From the NCBI GenBank assembly GCA_030847615.1, contig JAUMIR010000001.1, positions 371,402,187 through 371,466,186 on the forward strand: a stretch of 64,000 nucleotides of DNA. Direction: 5' to 3'. Both the position numbers and the translations under genes were made by a program. The notes below the pieces were generated by a model. The model was not told the DNA's origin. It made no database searches and saw only the letters and a list, made by a program, of their open reading frames with translations. The DNA comes from Gambelia wislizenii (taxonomy: Eukaryota > Chordata > Lepidosauria > Squamata > Crotaphytidae). Shown in pieces: positions 11,723 through 22,602 of this stretch (position 1 is the stretch's first letter; the number at the start of each line of letters is the position of its first letter).

Positions 11723-13038
11723 ATGGAAAGCAGCCAGCCGGACCAGGTGGCTTCTTTCCCTGCAGAAGGGAGCTCCGGAGCCGCGGGGGTTGCATCCACC
11801 GACCCCGGCTGCTCCGTGACTGCTGCCGCTGCCCCAGACGGGGCCGCAACCGCCGTCCCTGCCCTTGGTGTCCAGCAGCCAGGGGTCCCGCAGAGGGAGG
11901 CGGCAAAGAGAGCCTCCCAGGCCATCACATCCGGGAAGGCCTCGGACGGAGCAGCGGCGACGAAGCCGCGCAAGAGGCTGGCCCAACAGAGGAAGAAGCC
12001 GGCCTCCAAGAACTCCACGGGGGCTGCGATGAGCCATCCACCCCAGTGGAACTCCTGGCATGCTCCAGGTGCCTGTTGCAGGGATGGACGGGGCAGGAGC
12101 CCCAGGCAGGTACAGGGGACCCATGGGGGGTGCAGGGAGGAAGATGCCTTGCCCGATTACCTGCCCCCCGAATCGTGTCCTCTTTACTCTTGGGGACCTC
12201 GGGTATTAAAAAGCCTTGGACCCCCAGCAATGTTTCTGAGTCTGATGGGGAAAATGGGAGCGGGCAGCAGGGCATGGAGGCCCTTGGTGGAAGCCAAGGG
12301 GTGGGGGACCAGATTCAGCTCCCTCCTCCCCAGGCCTCACAACCTACCCAGACTGGGGGGCTTATCAGCCAATCCCTACAACTACAAGGCCCCCCCTCCC
12401 AGGCGGCGGGGACCCAGATTCCTGCCCAAATCTCCCAGAAACTGATCACCCAGGCCCCCCCTTCCCAGGCCCCAGTGTTTCAGGCCCCGGCTCACTAGGC
12501 CCTGGCCCCTCCAGGGCAACCCTGCCAGCCCCTGGCCTTCCAGGCCCCGGCGTTTCAGGCCCCAAATCTCCAGGCCACGGCCCACCAGGCCCAGGTGCAA
12601 CAGGCCCCGGTCTACCAGGTCCCTGCCATTCACAATGGAAGGGGTGGGCAGGAGATTCCTTTATCCTCTCACTCCTCCAGCGAGGATGAATCCGTGGTGG
12701 GCAATCCAGGTAAACCAAGGGGGCTCGCGCCTACCTCGCAAGGTTGTCGGAAGAAACGCAAGGGAGCCATCAAGGCAGCCCTGCAACTCCTTTCCAAGGC
12801 TCTACATTCGGATGAGGACTCATCCGAAGGACCCAGTACCAGCGCCTCTGCTTCGGGGGTCCCCCCCCAGAAACAGAAGGAGGACACACAAGCCCATTCC
12901 AGGGCCCAGCACAAGGACCTGGGAAGGCAAAATCGAAGTCTGCCAATAGGGGCGCCGACGCCCCTCCAAGGCCTGCCCCACTCCCCAAGAAAAGAAAACC
13001 CCCACCCTCCAACCACTCATCTGAGGAGTCCTCAGTAG
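11723..13038 (+). pseudogene. DIRS-1 gag, N-terminal part (broken)
   Basis: The likely start is the ATG at 11723 in a good context (GCCATGG), just after the terminal repeat and leader. The first frame encodes an Ala/Pro/Lys-rich segment. The coding signal then appears to move to another frame, which runs through a TAG at 12496-12498 to a stop at 13038. Around that TAG the protein is a Pro/Gln-rich run of imperfect FQAP-like units (about 12440-12620), followed by Ser/Glu-rich and basic stretches. Gag of DIRS elements is poorly conserved, so the assignment rests on position before pol and on layout. The frameshift and stop make it a pseudogene. Confidence 0.65.
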
Positions 13039-13208
13039 GCTCAGAGGAAGAGAGGCGCCTTATAGACGCCATCAGGGGTACAGGAGATCCCGACGGCGCC
13101 ATACCGAGCGACAAGGAGGATGGCGAGATATCTGATTCCGAGACCTCTGAACAAGAGACCACGGATAGGCTCTTTCAAGGGGAGTGGTATGTCCATCTGC
13201 TTAACAAG

Positions 13209-14135
13209 ATGATGTCCACTCTGGAGATTTCCTTCTCTGAGCAGGAGCAGGTCCCCTCAACATCGTCAGCTAACAAAAAGGTCATAGCTGTCTTGCGCAC
13301 TTCCCGGCCAAGGAAACCAGAGCTGCCTTTTCCTGAGGCCTTCTGGAACCTGGTAACTGACAAATGGAACAAGCTGTCTCTCGGGAAAAGAGGCACCACT
13401 GTGGCCCAGAAGTACTACAGTACCAGTCAGCGCTTCCTCAACTGCCTGAAGCTCCCGGTGGTAGACAATCTGGGGGACTCCCTGGTATCCAATTTTCTGG
13501 CTCCCAAGGAGGGCGAGGGTTCATTGCGAGACCCAGATGAGAAGAGGGTCGACACAGCCCTCAAGAAGGCCCACGAGTCTGCGGCCTGCGGGGTTAGAAC
13601 TTCATTGGCCATATCCTTGTTCTCTCGAGCGTCCACCATTTGGCTCCAGGAACTCATGGAAATCCAGGACCTGGATCCAAGGATACTTCACAAAATGCTT
13701 CTGCGGTTCCAAAACGCCATGGTTTTCTCTGCCCGGTCCATTGGGGCCATGGCACTCGCCAGAAGATCCATCTGGCTAAAATAATGGCGGGTTGACGCCC
13801 CCACCAGAACGGCCTTGGCCTCTGCAGCATTCAAGGGGCATAAACTATTTGGGGATGAGGCCGTCAAGGGAATTCTGGTTGAAACTAAGGATAAGAAGAT
13901 GGCAATGCCCTCTACTCTCAAGAAGACAGAGAAAAAGAGCGGAAGACGCTCTTTTCAGAGCTCCCATTCCTTTCATTTCTCAAGAGGATTCGGGAGGTAT
14001 CGGACCTATAACTCCTTTCGCCCTGCCTGGGTCAAGCCCAACCACGTCATCAGGCAGGCTTCTGCGACCCAATCAAACTCCAACAGAAGAGGCAACTCCC
14101 AGCATCAGCGGGGAGGCCCTCGTCAACAATCCTGA
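13209..14135 (+). pseudogene. DIRS-1 gag core/C-terminal domain
   Basis: One frame with a single TAA at 13782-13784. It contains the segment shared with DIRS-3 and DIRS-4: a Trp-Leu-Lys-x-Trp motif (broken here by the stop after WLK), then KGHKLFGDE and a Lys-rich tract (VETKDKKMA), followed by a basic Ser/Arg tail. DIRS-3 has WLKFW...GERLFGD and DIRS-4 has WLKNW...GSKLFGD at the same place, which places this as the gag C-terminus of one DIRS lineage. The gag frame ends at 14135. The pol frame is +1 relative to it and overlaps it. Confidence 0.75.
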
Positions 14136-15599
14136 CTCGGAGTTGCCCCCTGTAGGGGGACGACTCAGTCTGTTCCTTGCGGCTTGGTCAAACTCGATGG
14201 TGGACAGGTGGGTCATTGCCACGATAACCCATGGGTACCGGATCAAGTTTGACTCAAGACCAAGGGGCAGATTCATTCCAGCCCCAATCCTCAAGAATCA
14301 GAGAAAGGCGAAGGACCTCTCTGATTCCATAGCCCATCTACGCGACATCGATGCCATAGAAGAGGTCCCAGCCTCTCAACGCTTCTCAGGGGTGTTCTTC
14401 TTCTTCACGGTCCCAAGTACGGAAGCCTTCGATCCATCCTGGACCTGAAATACACCAATTCCCTCATCACTTACAAGAGGTTCAGGATGGAGACCCTACC
14501 ATCCATCAGAGAGGCCTTGCAGCCGGAAGACTTCCTGGCCTCGCTGGACTTTTTGGAAGCGTAGCTACACATCAAGACCAACGAGGACAGCAGGCAATTT
14601 CTCTGCTTTGCCTTCGGGGACCAGCATTATCAATTCAGGGCCCTTCCCTTCGGTCTGGCCTCAGCACCGAGAGTGTTTACCAAGATCCTGATAGTTCTGA
14701 TCGCCAACCTTAGATCCCAAGGGATCCACTTGTACCCCTATCTGGATGACATACTCTTGCGAGCCTCATCACTGGACAGAGCAAGGAGAGGCCTACAGAC
14801 CACCATAGCCTTCCTACAGGACCACGGGTTCCTAGTGAACTTCAAAAAGAGCAACCTGTCCCCATCACATTCGATCATCCACCTGGGGGTACAAATTGAT
14901 ACACTGCACTCCATGGTCACACTCTCCCAGGAGCGCCAGGAGGTACTTCTACGAGAAGCATGCACAGTAAGGTTACAGAGGACAATTCCACTATCCTCAC
15001 TAGCCAGGCTCCTGGGCCTCATGATCTCGGCAATCGGTGTGGTGCCCTGGGCTCGTTTCCACTCCAGGCCACTTCAGGCTTTTCTACTGCTGTATCAGAA
15101 GGAGATTGCATTAAAAAGGTCTCCGTTGCTTCTCCTCCTGCAACAGGTGAAGGACTCCCTCTCCTGGTGGTCCCAGAAGACCGTCATAAGCAAGGGCTCC
15201 CCGTTCACAGTCACACACCCAATCCTGGTCACCTCAGATGTGAGCCCACAAGGCTGGGGAGCTCACTGCCTCAGTCAAGTGACACAGGGACTCTGGAACC
15301 CACAGGAACAGCATCACAGCATCAATTGGCTAGAATTGTGGGCAGCACGCCTAGCCCTGCAGCATTTCACTCCTGCCCTCAGAGGTCGACACGTCATGGT
15401 GATGACAGACAACACCACAGCCTGCTCGTACCTAGTGAAACAGGGCAGATTGAGATCCAGGTCCCTACAACAAGAGGTGGATCTGGTGTTCCGCTGGGCA
15501 GAGGGGACAGTGTTGTCCCTCACAGCCCAATACCTGCAGGGTGACCTGAACAAACAAGCAGACTACCTGAGCAGAAATGTGGTCCTTCCAGGGGAATGA
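14136..15599 (+). pseudogene. DIRS-1 pol: reverse transcriptase and RNase H (broken)
   Basis: The pol frame begins with a conserved LPPVGGRL block near 14140, followed by a DRWV...GYRI segment. It shifts frame near 14400-14450 and has a TAG at 14562-14564. RT motifs follow: FRALPFGLASAPRVFTK, then the catalytic YLDD at 14739-14750 (intact), then GFLVNFKKSNL. RNase H follows with its four acidic positions (TSDVS, WLELW, MTDNT, QADYLS). A TGA at 15597-15599 ends this stretch, where DIRS-3 has Trp. RT copies the element RNA and RNase H removes the RNA strand. This copy cannot make a full product. Confidence 0.88.
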
Positions 15600-16014
15600 G
15601 AACTGAACCAGGAGGTATTCCCTGACCTCCAGAACAAGTTTGGTCCTCTGGATGTGGACATGTTTTCAACAAGTCCAACTCAAAACTGGACAGGTTCTTT
15701 TCCAGGTTCCTGCATCATGGCGCAGAAGGGACGGATGCCCTACAAGCCCCGTGGCCAACAAGGCTCCTATGCCTATTCCCACCTCTCCCGCTCATAGGGA
15801 AGGTATGTCGGAAGATCCGCCAGGAGAGGGCGCAGGTGGTCCTCGGGCACCACACTGGCCGAGGAAGCCCTGGTTCTCCGATCTGATGGACATGGCAATT
15901 CAGGAACCCTGGCGCCTCCCACAGAGATCCGACCTACTTCACCAGGGCCCAGTGCTCCACCTGGACGCAGTCTGGCTCCATCTGACAGCATGGAGGTTGA
16001 ATGGCGAGCCCTGA
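15600..16014 (+). pseudogene. DIRS-1 methyltransferase-like domain (broken)
   Basis: The region reads through the pol frame after the stop at 15597: EVFPDLQNKFGPLDVDMF, then in a shifted frame a segment with WPRKPWFSDLMD and a terminal LTAWRLNG motif. DIRS-2 has the matching DLFATASN...FPPFPLL...WWPRQAWF...LTAWRIQP. This block after RNase H is described in DIRS elements as a Dam-like adenine methyltransferase domain; whether it is active is unknown. Frameshifts break it here. Confidence 0.6.
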
Positions 16015-16029
16015 GGGACTATGGCTATG

Positions 16030-17038
16030 AGGAATCGGTCATCAACGCCCTTCTCTCGTCCAGGTGAGTTTCCACCAAGGGGACCTACGAGGCCACATGG
16101 CGCGCCTTCAAGAGATGGTGCGCCCCTTGACAACTGAGCCATACAGACACACCAGTGAAGCATGTGTTAGCTTTCTTACAGAGGGGTTTAGAGGCAGGCC
16201 TCTGCCCTAATACCCTGAAAAGGCAGGTAGCGGCCCTCTCGGCTTTTGTCTCAGACCAAGATGGGATGCACTTGGCCTCGCACCCCCATGTCAGGTCCTG
16301 AGAGGCGCCTCGATAATTTCACCTCCGGTCCAGCATAGGTTCCCCTCCTGGAACCTCGCCCTTGTTCTCAGACACCTAATGAAGCAACCTTTTGAGCCCC
16401 TCCATAAGGTTCCCCTCAGGACACTCACCATCAAGGTGGCCTTCCTGGTCGCCATCACCTCAGCCCAGAGAGTCTCGGAGCTAGCGGCTTTATCGGTGAG
16501 GGAACACCTTCGTTCTTTCACCGAAGACGTGGTGACCCTCCACCCTGACCCATTGTTCAAGCCCAAGATTCTGTCTGAGTTCTACACCTCTCAGCCAATT
16601 GTCTTACCTTCCTTCTGCCTGAATCCTTCCCATCCGAAGGAAAAACTGTGGCACAAGCTGGATGTCAGGAGGGCCCTGAAAATCTACATCAGCCGCACGG
16701 CCCCCATCCGGCATAGTGATGCCATCTTTGTTTCCTTCTCTCCGTCATCCCAAGGAAGTAGGGTCTCACAGAGAACTATCGCCAAATAGATTAAGGCCTG
16801 CATATTTGCAGTCTATGACGCTGCCAAACTACCTAGGCCTTCGGGAGTAACAGTTCACTCTACCAGGTCGGCGGCAACTTCCGCCGTCTTCTCCACCAAC
16901 GCTCCCCTGGCAGAGATATGCAGGGCAGCGACCTGGAGTACTCCGTCCACCTTCATCAAGCACTATAAGGTGGACAAGTTCTGTTCCGCTGAAGCGACCT
17001 TCGGCCGCAGAGTATTCCAGGAGGTAGTCAGGGACTGA
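16030..17038 (+). pseudogene. DIRS-1 tyrosine recombinase (broken)
   Basis: The N-terminal SAM-like part (about 16030-16330) is broken by several stops. The catalytic part (16379-17038) is in one frame with a single TAG at 16787-16789, where Trp is expected. Catalytic residues are visible: Arg in SAQRVSELAAL, the His-x-x-Arg of VHSTRSAAT, and the nucleophile Tyr in IKHYKVD near 16960. These enzymes cut and rejoin DNA to insert the circular intermediate. The stop at 17036-17038 lies just before the ICR. Confidence 0.88.
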
Positions 17039-17093
17039 AGTCCCACACAGCAGTCACTCCCACGCTTCTGTTCTTCGGCTAGCTTGGGCACGT

Positions 17094-17209
17094 CCCACAG
17101 CTGAAGGAGCTGCAGGACCCGTATCATCCCCCTCTCCTCAGAGAATGCCACATTGGTTACTTACCGTGAAGGTGCATTCTTGAAGGGATGGGATGATATG
17201 GGTCCTTCC
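17094..17209. repeat. DIRS-1 internal complementary region (circle junction copy)
   Basis: The left half (17094-17143) is the reverse complement of the element's left outer end. The right half (from 17147) is the reverse complement of its right outer end. The two meet at AAT (17144-17146), the complement of the ATT found at both genomic borders (11370-11372 and 17504-17506). Confidence 0.92.
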
Positions 17210-17324
17210 CCCACCTGGTGACTGCAGTCGAATCTGAATTCCCAGACAGTCGCCACTCCTGGAGTCTGGTGTTCCAGTACTACTCGATTTTTTCTTTAAT
17301 TCATACAGGGCTTTGCTAGTCAGT

Positions 17325-17503
17325 GAACTGGCAACGTGGCCTCAGGATGGAGGAGACAAAGAAATTTGAATTAAAAAAGTGTTGATGTAACTTCCTGCTC
17401 CACCTGGGCGGTGACTGATGTAACCCACAGCTGAAGGAGCTGAAGGACCCGTATCATCCCATCCCCTCAAGAATGCACCTTCATGGTAAGTAACCAATGT
17501 GGC
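17325..17503. repeat. DIRS-1 right inverted terminal repeat
   Basis: Reverse complement of 11373-11520 with about five differences. It extends beyond the left repeat at its outer end (CACCTTCATGGTAAGTAACC...), and that extension is copied in the ICR. Confidence 0.9.
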
Positions 17504-17529
17504 ATTTCTGCAGTGTGTCGGCAGCCTAG

Positions 17530-19404
17530 TTTGAGGAACAATTATTCAAAGTCTCCTGTGATGAAGTTGGTTGCCTGCCCATACTGTGGTGCTCATCGTT
17601 TCAGAGGTACTGTTCTATCTGTCCAGTTCGGTACATGAATGACATAATTCTCCCTTTATTTTTGTTCCTGCTGCTTAATCATTCTAGCAAGTTAAATGAA
17701 GCAGTAGTGTTCCTTGTGGCAAAGGATGGAGTTTGGAGATAGAGTGGTGGTAAAATGGGATAGAGCATGGGGGAGATAATAGTATCTGTGTCAAGATGAA
17801 CCTAGACTTTTTTTTAATGTCTTATCAAACCATTGTGTATATGAGTTGCTTAGAACCCAAGCACTAGGTAGGTATGGGTGATCTTGTTAGAATGCTTAGT
17901 TTGGCTCTGTGTAGGATGTCTCTTCTCCTGACAAATATGTATGCATAAGACAAATGCCATTAGCTTGAGATACAGAAGTGCTGTGCCTTTAAGTAACAAG
18001 GGATGAACTGTTTGCAACTGCTAAGTTCTTTCTGGCTGGTTTCAAGTAGAGAGGAGATGGGAGTGCAGCCCACAAGCAAGGCATTCATTACATGCTTTTC
18101 ATACATGGAGAGAGAGATCCTTGTGGTCAATAGTTATTTAGTATCATAGGGGTAACAGTCTGTGTGATTCGGCCTTACCTGTATTTTATTTGACATAATC
18201 AAGTGTGGCGTTGACCACATATCCTAAAGCTGAGACCTGATTTTAAATTGAGTTCCTCACACAGCTACTTCATCCCTGCATGTGAGTATATTTTTTGCAT
18301 AGCAGTCTAGTTTTTTGGCCAAGCTAGCCGTTGGGCTTAAACGTGCCTTCCACATCTAGGAAAGATGGGGATGGGGCTGTGCATATGTATAAATGGGTTG
18401 ATCTCACATTGGTTATTTAAGACTAGCCTATGGATTGCCTCTAGGGCTGCTGTTGCCAAGGCAACAGCATCAGAGCTCAGGGGAGTTAGAAGTCTTCAGT
18501 CCAACTTACACAATGAAATAGGGTGAGCTGTGTGTGCTCTTTAGTACTTTTACAGAGAGATAATAGATTGCAAGATACTGTGCAAAGTGACAGAAGTTAT
18601 TGGATTTTTGTTCCCATGGGTATTAGCATATTGAGTTGATATCATTGAGTAATCTTACTTCTTTAAAGGGGTCCTCACATTCTGCTGATAGGTTGATGAA
18701 CCTCCATGCTTATAGTCGCTATGTTGACTGTTCATAATGTCAGCTTTAGAGACACTGTGGGCACTCTTCAGCACAATCAACAAGACCAGTACTTTCCCCT
18801 CATATCTCTGCAGTTTTTGTCATCTCTGAGATAATACATTAGGGCCAAGGAGTTTGCATTTTTTCCTGAATCAATGTAATATTATCCAGGCAAAATTGTC
18901 TGATACTTTAAATGAATATTTGCATTTAAATTGTGGTTTTATTTGGTTTATAAATAGCCCTGAGTCAGATCTGGCCATGGTGTAGGCAGTAATGGGTTTA
19001 CTACTTTAGTCCTAACGCTTCTATTTGCTCTGGGAGAGAAACACTCTTGGTGTCAGTGGCTACTTCCTTGCTGGGATAAATGGAAGCTTGTTGGTGAGAA
19101 TACGGTACTTTGTTTTTGGGATGGCAACATAGAAGGAGAAATCTCACTCTCTACCAGTGCCGTGACCCTTATTTGGATTAGAGGGCCCCCATTGGTATTT
19201 TGGTAAAACACTGAATAAGGTAGAAATACCAAAAGAATTTAAAACAGTTGGATTCAGCTCTTTTACTGTATAGTTGGAGAGCTAACGCCAATCTGAAATA
19301 AGAATTGGGCTGAAGTATATTTCCAACTTCATATTTTAAAAGTAGGGTCTTTACCAGCATATTTTATACCTTTCTCTTATTTTGCTGCTAGCCTAGAATA
19401 ATGG
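17530..19404. other. FAR1 intron 1, no gene seen
   Basis: AT-rich intronic sequence without recognisable coding regions or transposon ends. It contains one strong palindromic RFX-type site at 18452-18465, listed separately. Confidence 0.6.
18452..18465. promoter_or_regulatory. Palindromic RFX X-box candidate
   Basis: GTTGCCAAGGCAAC is a full match to the X-box pattern GTNRCC-N(0-3)-RGYAAC bound by RFX factors, with perfect symmetry. Its intronic location would suit an enhancer, but a chance match cannot be excluded without conservation or binding data. Confidence 0.4.
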
Positions 19405-22400
19405 TACAGTCGTCCCTTCACATTCGCGGGGGTTACGTTCCACAGACCCCCGCGAATGTGAAAAAACCGCGAATACTGTTTTGCCCCCCCCCTTCCCTGC
19501 TATAGCGACCATGGGGCCTCCGGAGGCCCCATAGTCGCTTTCCCCCGCCTCCCCAGGGCCTTCGCGGGGCCTCCGGAGGCCCTCCGGAGGCCCCGCGGAG
19601 GCCTTCCCTGCCCTCCCCACTCCCCCACAGGGCCTTCGCGGGGCCTCCGGAGGGTCTCTGGAGGCCCCGCGGAGGCCTTCCCAGCCCTCCCCACTCCCCC
19701 ACGGAGGCCTTCCCTGCCCTCCCCACTTTCCCACAGGGCCTTCGCGGGGCCTCCGGAGGGTCTCCGGAGGCCCCGCGGAGGCCTTCCCTGCCCTCCCCAC
19801 TCCCCCCCAGGGCCTTAGCGGGGCCTCCGGAGACCCTCCGGAGGCCCCGCAGAGGCCTTCCCAGCCCTCCCCACTTTCCCACAGGGCCTTTGCGGGGCCT
19901 CCGGAGGGTCTCCGGAGGCCCCGCGGAGGCCTTCCCTGCCCTCCCCACTCCCCCACAGGGCCTTCGCGGGGCCTCCGGAGACCCTCCGGAGGCCCCGCAG
20001 AGGCCTTCCCAACCCTCCCCACTTCCCCACAGGGCCTTTGCGGGGCCTCCGGAGGGTCTCCGGAGGCCCCGCGGAGGCCTTCCCTGCCCTCCCCACTCCC
20101 CCCACAGGGCCTTCGCGGGGCCTTCGGAGGGTCTCCGGAGGCCCCGCGGAGGCCTTCCCTGCCCTCCCCACTCCCCGCACAGGGCCTTCGCGGGGCCTCC
20201 GGAGACCCTCCGGAGGCCCCGCGGAGGCCTTCCCTGCCCTCCCCACTCCCCCCCAGGGCCTTAGCGGGGCCTCCGGAGACCCTCCGGAGGCCCCGCGAAG
20301 GCCTTCCCAGCCCTCCCCACTTTCCCACAGGGCCTTTGCGGGGCCTCCGGAGGGTCTCCGGAGGCCCCGCGGAGGCCTTCCCTGCCCTCCCCACTCCCCC
20401 CACAGGGCCTTTGCGGGGCCTTCGGAGGGTCTCCGGAGGCCCCGCGGAGGCCTTCCCTGCCCTCCCCACTCCCCCCACAGGGCCTTAGCGGGGCCTCCAG
20501 AGACCCTCCGGAGTACCCGCAGAGGCCTTCCCAGCCCTCCCCACTTCCCCACAGGGCCTTTGCGGGGCCTCCGGAGGGTTTCCGGAGGCCCCGCGGAGGC
20601 CTTCCCTGCCCTCCCCACTCCCCCCACAGGGCCTTCGCGGGGCCTTCGGAGGGTCTCCGGAGGCCCCGCGGAGGCCTTCCCTGCCCTCCCCACTCCCCCC
20701 GCAGGGCCTTCGCGGGGCCTCCGGAGGGTCTCCGGAGGCCCCGCGGAGGCCTTCCCTGCCCTCCCCACTCCCCCCCCAGGGCCTTAGCGGGGCCTCCGGA
20801 GACCCTCCGGAGGCCCCGCAGAGGCCTTCCCTGCCCTCCCCACTCCCCCCACAGGGCCTTCGCGGGGCCTCCGGAGACCCTCCGGAGGCCCCGCGGAGGC
20901 CTTCCCTGCCCTCCCCACTCCCCCCCAGGGCCTTAGCGGGGCCTCCGGAGACCCTCTGGAGGCCCCGCGGAGGCCTTCCCTGCCCTCCCCACTCCCCCCC
21001 AGGGCCTTAGCGGGGCCTCCGGAGACCCTCCGGAGGCCCCACAGAGGCCTTCCCAGTCCTCCCCACTTTCCCACAGGGCCTTTGCGGGGCCTCCGGAGGG
21101 TCTCCGGAGGCCCCGCGGAGGCCTTCCCTGCCCTCCCCACTCCCCCCACAGGGCCTTCGCGGGGCCTTCGGAGGGTCTCCGGAGGCCCCGCGGAGGCCTT
21201 CCCTGCCCTCCCCACTCCCCCCCCCCAGGGCCTTAGCGGGGCCTCCGGAGACCCTCCGGAGGCCCCGCAGAGGCCTTCCCAGCCCTCCCCACTTCCCCAC
21301 AGGGCCTTTGCGGGGCCTCCGGAGAGTCTCCGGAGGCCCCGCGGAGGCCTTCCCTGCCCTCCCCACTCCCCCCGCAGGGCCTTCGCGGGGCCTCCGGAGG
21401 GTCTCCGGAGGCCCCGCGGAGGCCTTCCCTGCCCTCCCCACTCCCCCCCAGGGCCTTAGCGGGGCCTCCGGAGACCCTCCGGAGGCCCCGCAGAGGCCTT
21501 CCCTGCCCTCCCCACTCCCCCCGCAGGGCCTTCGCGGGGCCTTCGGAGGGTCTCCGGAGGCCTTCCCTGCCCTCCCCACTCCCCCCGCAGGGCCTTCGCG
21601 GGGCCTCCGGAGGGTCTCCGGAGGCCCCGCGGAGGCCTTCCCTGCCCTCCCCACTCCCCCCCAGGGCCTTAGCGGGGCCTCCGGAGACCCTCCGGAGGCC
21701 CCGCAGAGGCCTTCCCTGCCCTCCCCACTCCCCCCACAGGGCCTTCGCGGGGCCTCCGGAGGGTCTCCGGAGGCCCCGCGGAGGCCTTCCCTGCCCTCCC
21801 CACTCCCCCCGCAGGGCCTTCGCGGGGCCTCCGGAGGGTCTCCGGAGGCCCCGCGGAGGCCTTCCCTGCCCTCCCCACTCCCCCCCAGGGCCTTAGCGGG
21901 GCCTCCGGAGACCCTCCGGAGTACCCGCAGAGGCCTTCCCAGCCCTCCCCACTTCCCCACAGGGCCTTTGCGGGGCCTCCGGAGGGTCTCCGGAGGCCCC
22001 GCGGAGGCCTTCCCTGCCCTCCCCACTCCCCCCGCAGGGCCTTCGCGGGGCCTTCGGAGGGTCTCCGGAGGCCCCGCGGAGGCCTTCCCTGCCCTCCCCA
22101 CTCCCCCCGCAGGGCCTTCGCGGGGCCTCCGGAGGGTCTCCGGAGGCCCCGCGGAGGCCTTCCCTGCCCTCCCCACTCCCCCCCAGGGCCTTAGCGGGGC
22201 CTCCGGAGACCCTCCGGAGGCCCCGCAGAGGCCTTCCCTGCCCTCCCCACTCCCCCCACAGGGCCTTCGCGGGGCCTCCGGAGGGTCTCCAGAGGCCCCG
22301 CGGAGGCTTTCCCAGCCCTCCCAGGGCTTTCACGGGGCCTCTGGAGGCCCCGTGTCGCGGTTTTGGGGGGGCCCTGGGGGGCCCTCCCAAAACCGCGAAT

Positions 22401-22448
22401 ACTCGAAACCGCGAATGTCAAATTCGCGAATGTGGAGGGACAACTGTA
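19405..22448. mobile_element. Tigger-type MITE carrying a 2.8-kb GC-rich minisatellite
   Basis: The ends are MITE termini: TACAGTCGTCCCTTCACATT at the left and GGGACAACTGTA at the right, with inner CGCGAATGTG/CACATTCGCG inverted words. An ordinary 235-bp relative without the array is at 42343-42577. Between about 19550 and 22330 lies a tandem array with a period of 74-75 bp, roughly 37 units, nearly pure G+C. The long ORFs on both strands (up to 389 codons) repeat with the unit and reflect lack of stop codons, not coding. Confidence 0.9.
19550..22330. repeat. GC-rich 74-75-bp minisatellite made of palindromes
   Basis: Successive GGGCC starts at 19556, 19630, 19736, 19810, 19884, 19958, 20032, 20107, 20182 and 20256 show a 74-75-bp period. 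One interval is 106 bp. Each unit holds a palindrome with 15-bp arms (GCGGGGCCTCCGGAG / CTCCGGAGGCCCCGC) around a 3-base centre that is GGT in some units and ACC in others. Linker sequences vary slightly (TTCGC, TTTGC, TTAGC). Confidence 0.92.
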
Positions 22449-22602
22449 TTTTCCCCTCAAGAACTGATACATAGGATATGATATAGCTCTGTGAAGAGGT
22501 TGTAGAATATTGTATTCACTTTATCATGGCAAGTAAGTAGTGCTTGAAGGAATAACTAGTAAAGGTTGATTGGGAGCATTTTTTAAAGCAACACTACAAG
22601 TT

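Larger units (their letters stand above)
11373..17503 (+). mobile_element. DIRS-1: DIRS-type tyrosine-recombinase retrotransposon (decayed)
   Basis: A 6.13-kb element with the complete DIRS layout: inverted terminal repeats, gag, RT/RNase H, methyltransferase-like region, tyrosine recombinase, and an internal complementary region (ICR). There is no LTR, protease or DDE integrase, so it is not a retrovirus or Gypsy element. DIRS elements are known to replicate through a circular DNA that the recombinase inserts without the usual target-site duplication. Several in-frame stops and at least one frameshift show it is defective. It lies in FAR1 intron 1 in sense orientation and split a MITE. The paired terminal repeats differ at about five places over 135 bp, so the copy is older than DIRS-2. 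Confidence 0.92.
11168..17529. mobile_element. Palindromic MITE split by DIRS-1
   Basis: The left part (11168-11372) and right remnant (17504-17529) are the two halves of one MITE. The left end (CTAGGCTGCTGACATACTGC) mirrors the right end (GCAGTGTGTCGGCAGCCTAG). The inner arms TTTAACTGCC and AGTTAAAG also pair. The predicted unbroken sequence GCATTATTTCTGCAG is exactly the reverse complement of the left-arm word CTGCAGAAATAATGC, so the insertion point of DIRS-1 is fixed to the base. Confidence 0.85.

Noticed and set aside
19550..22330. CRISPR-like array
   Set aside because: Unit and spacer are not distinguishable, the whole 75-bp unit repeats, and the host is a vertebrate.
19393..22474. Very long ORFs on both strands (up to 389 codons) with Gly/Pro/Arg-rich repeats
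   Set aside because: They follow the 74-75-bp GC-rich unit in all frames and on both strands. They reflect lack of stop codons in the repeat, not protein coding.
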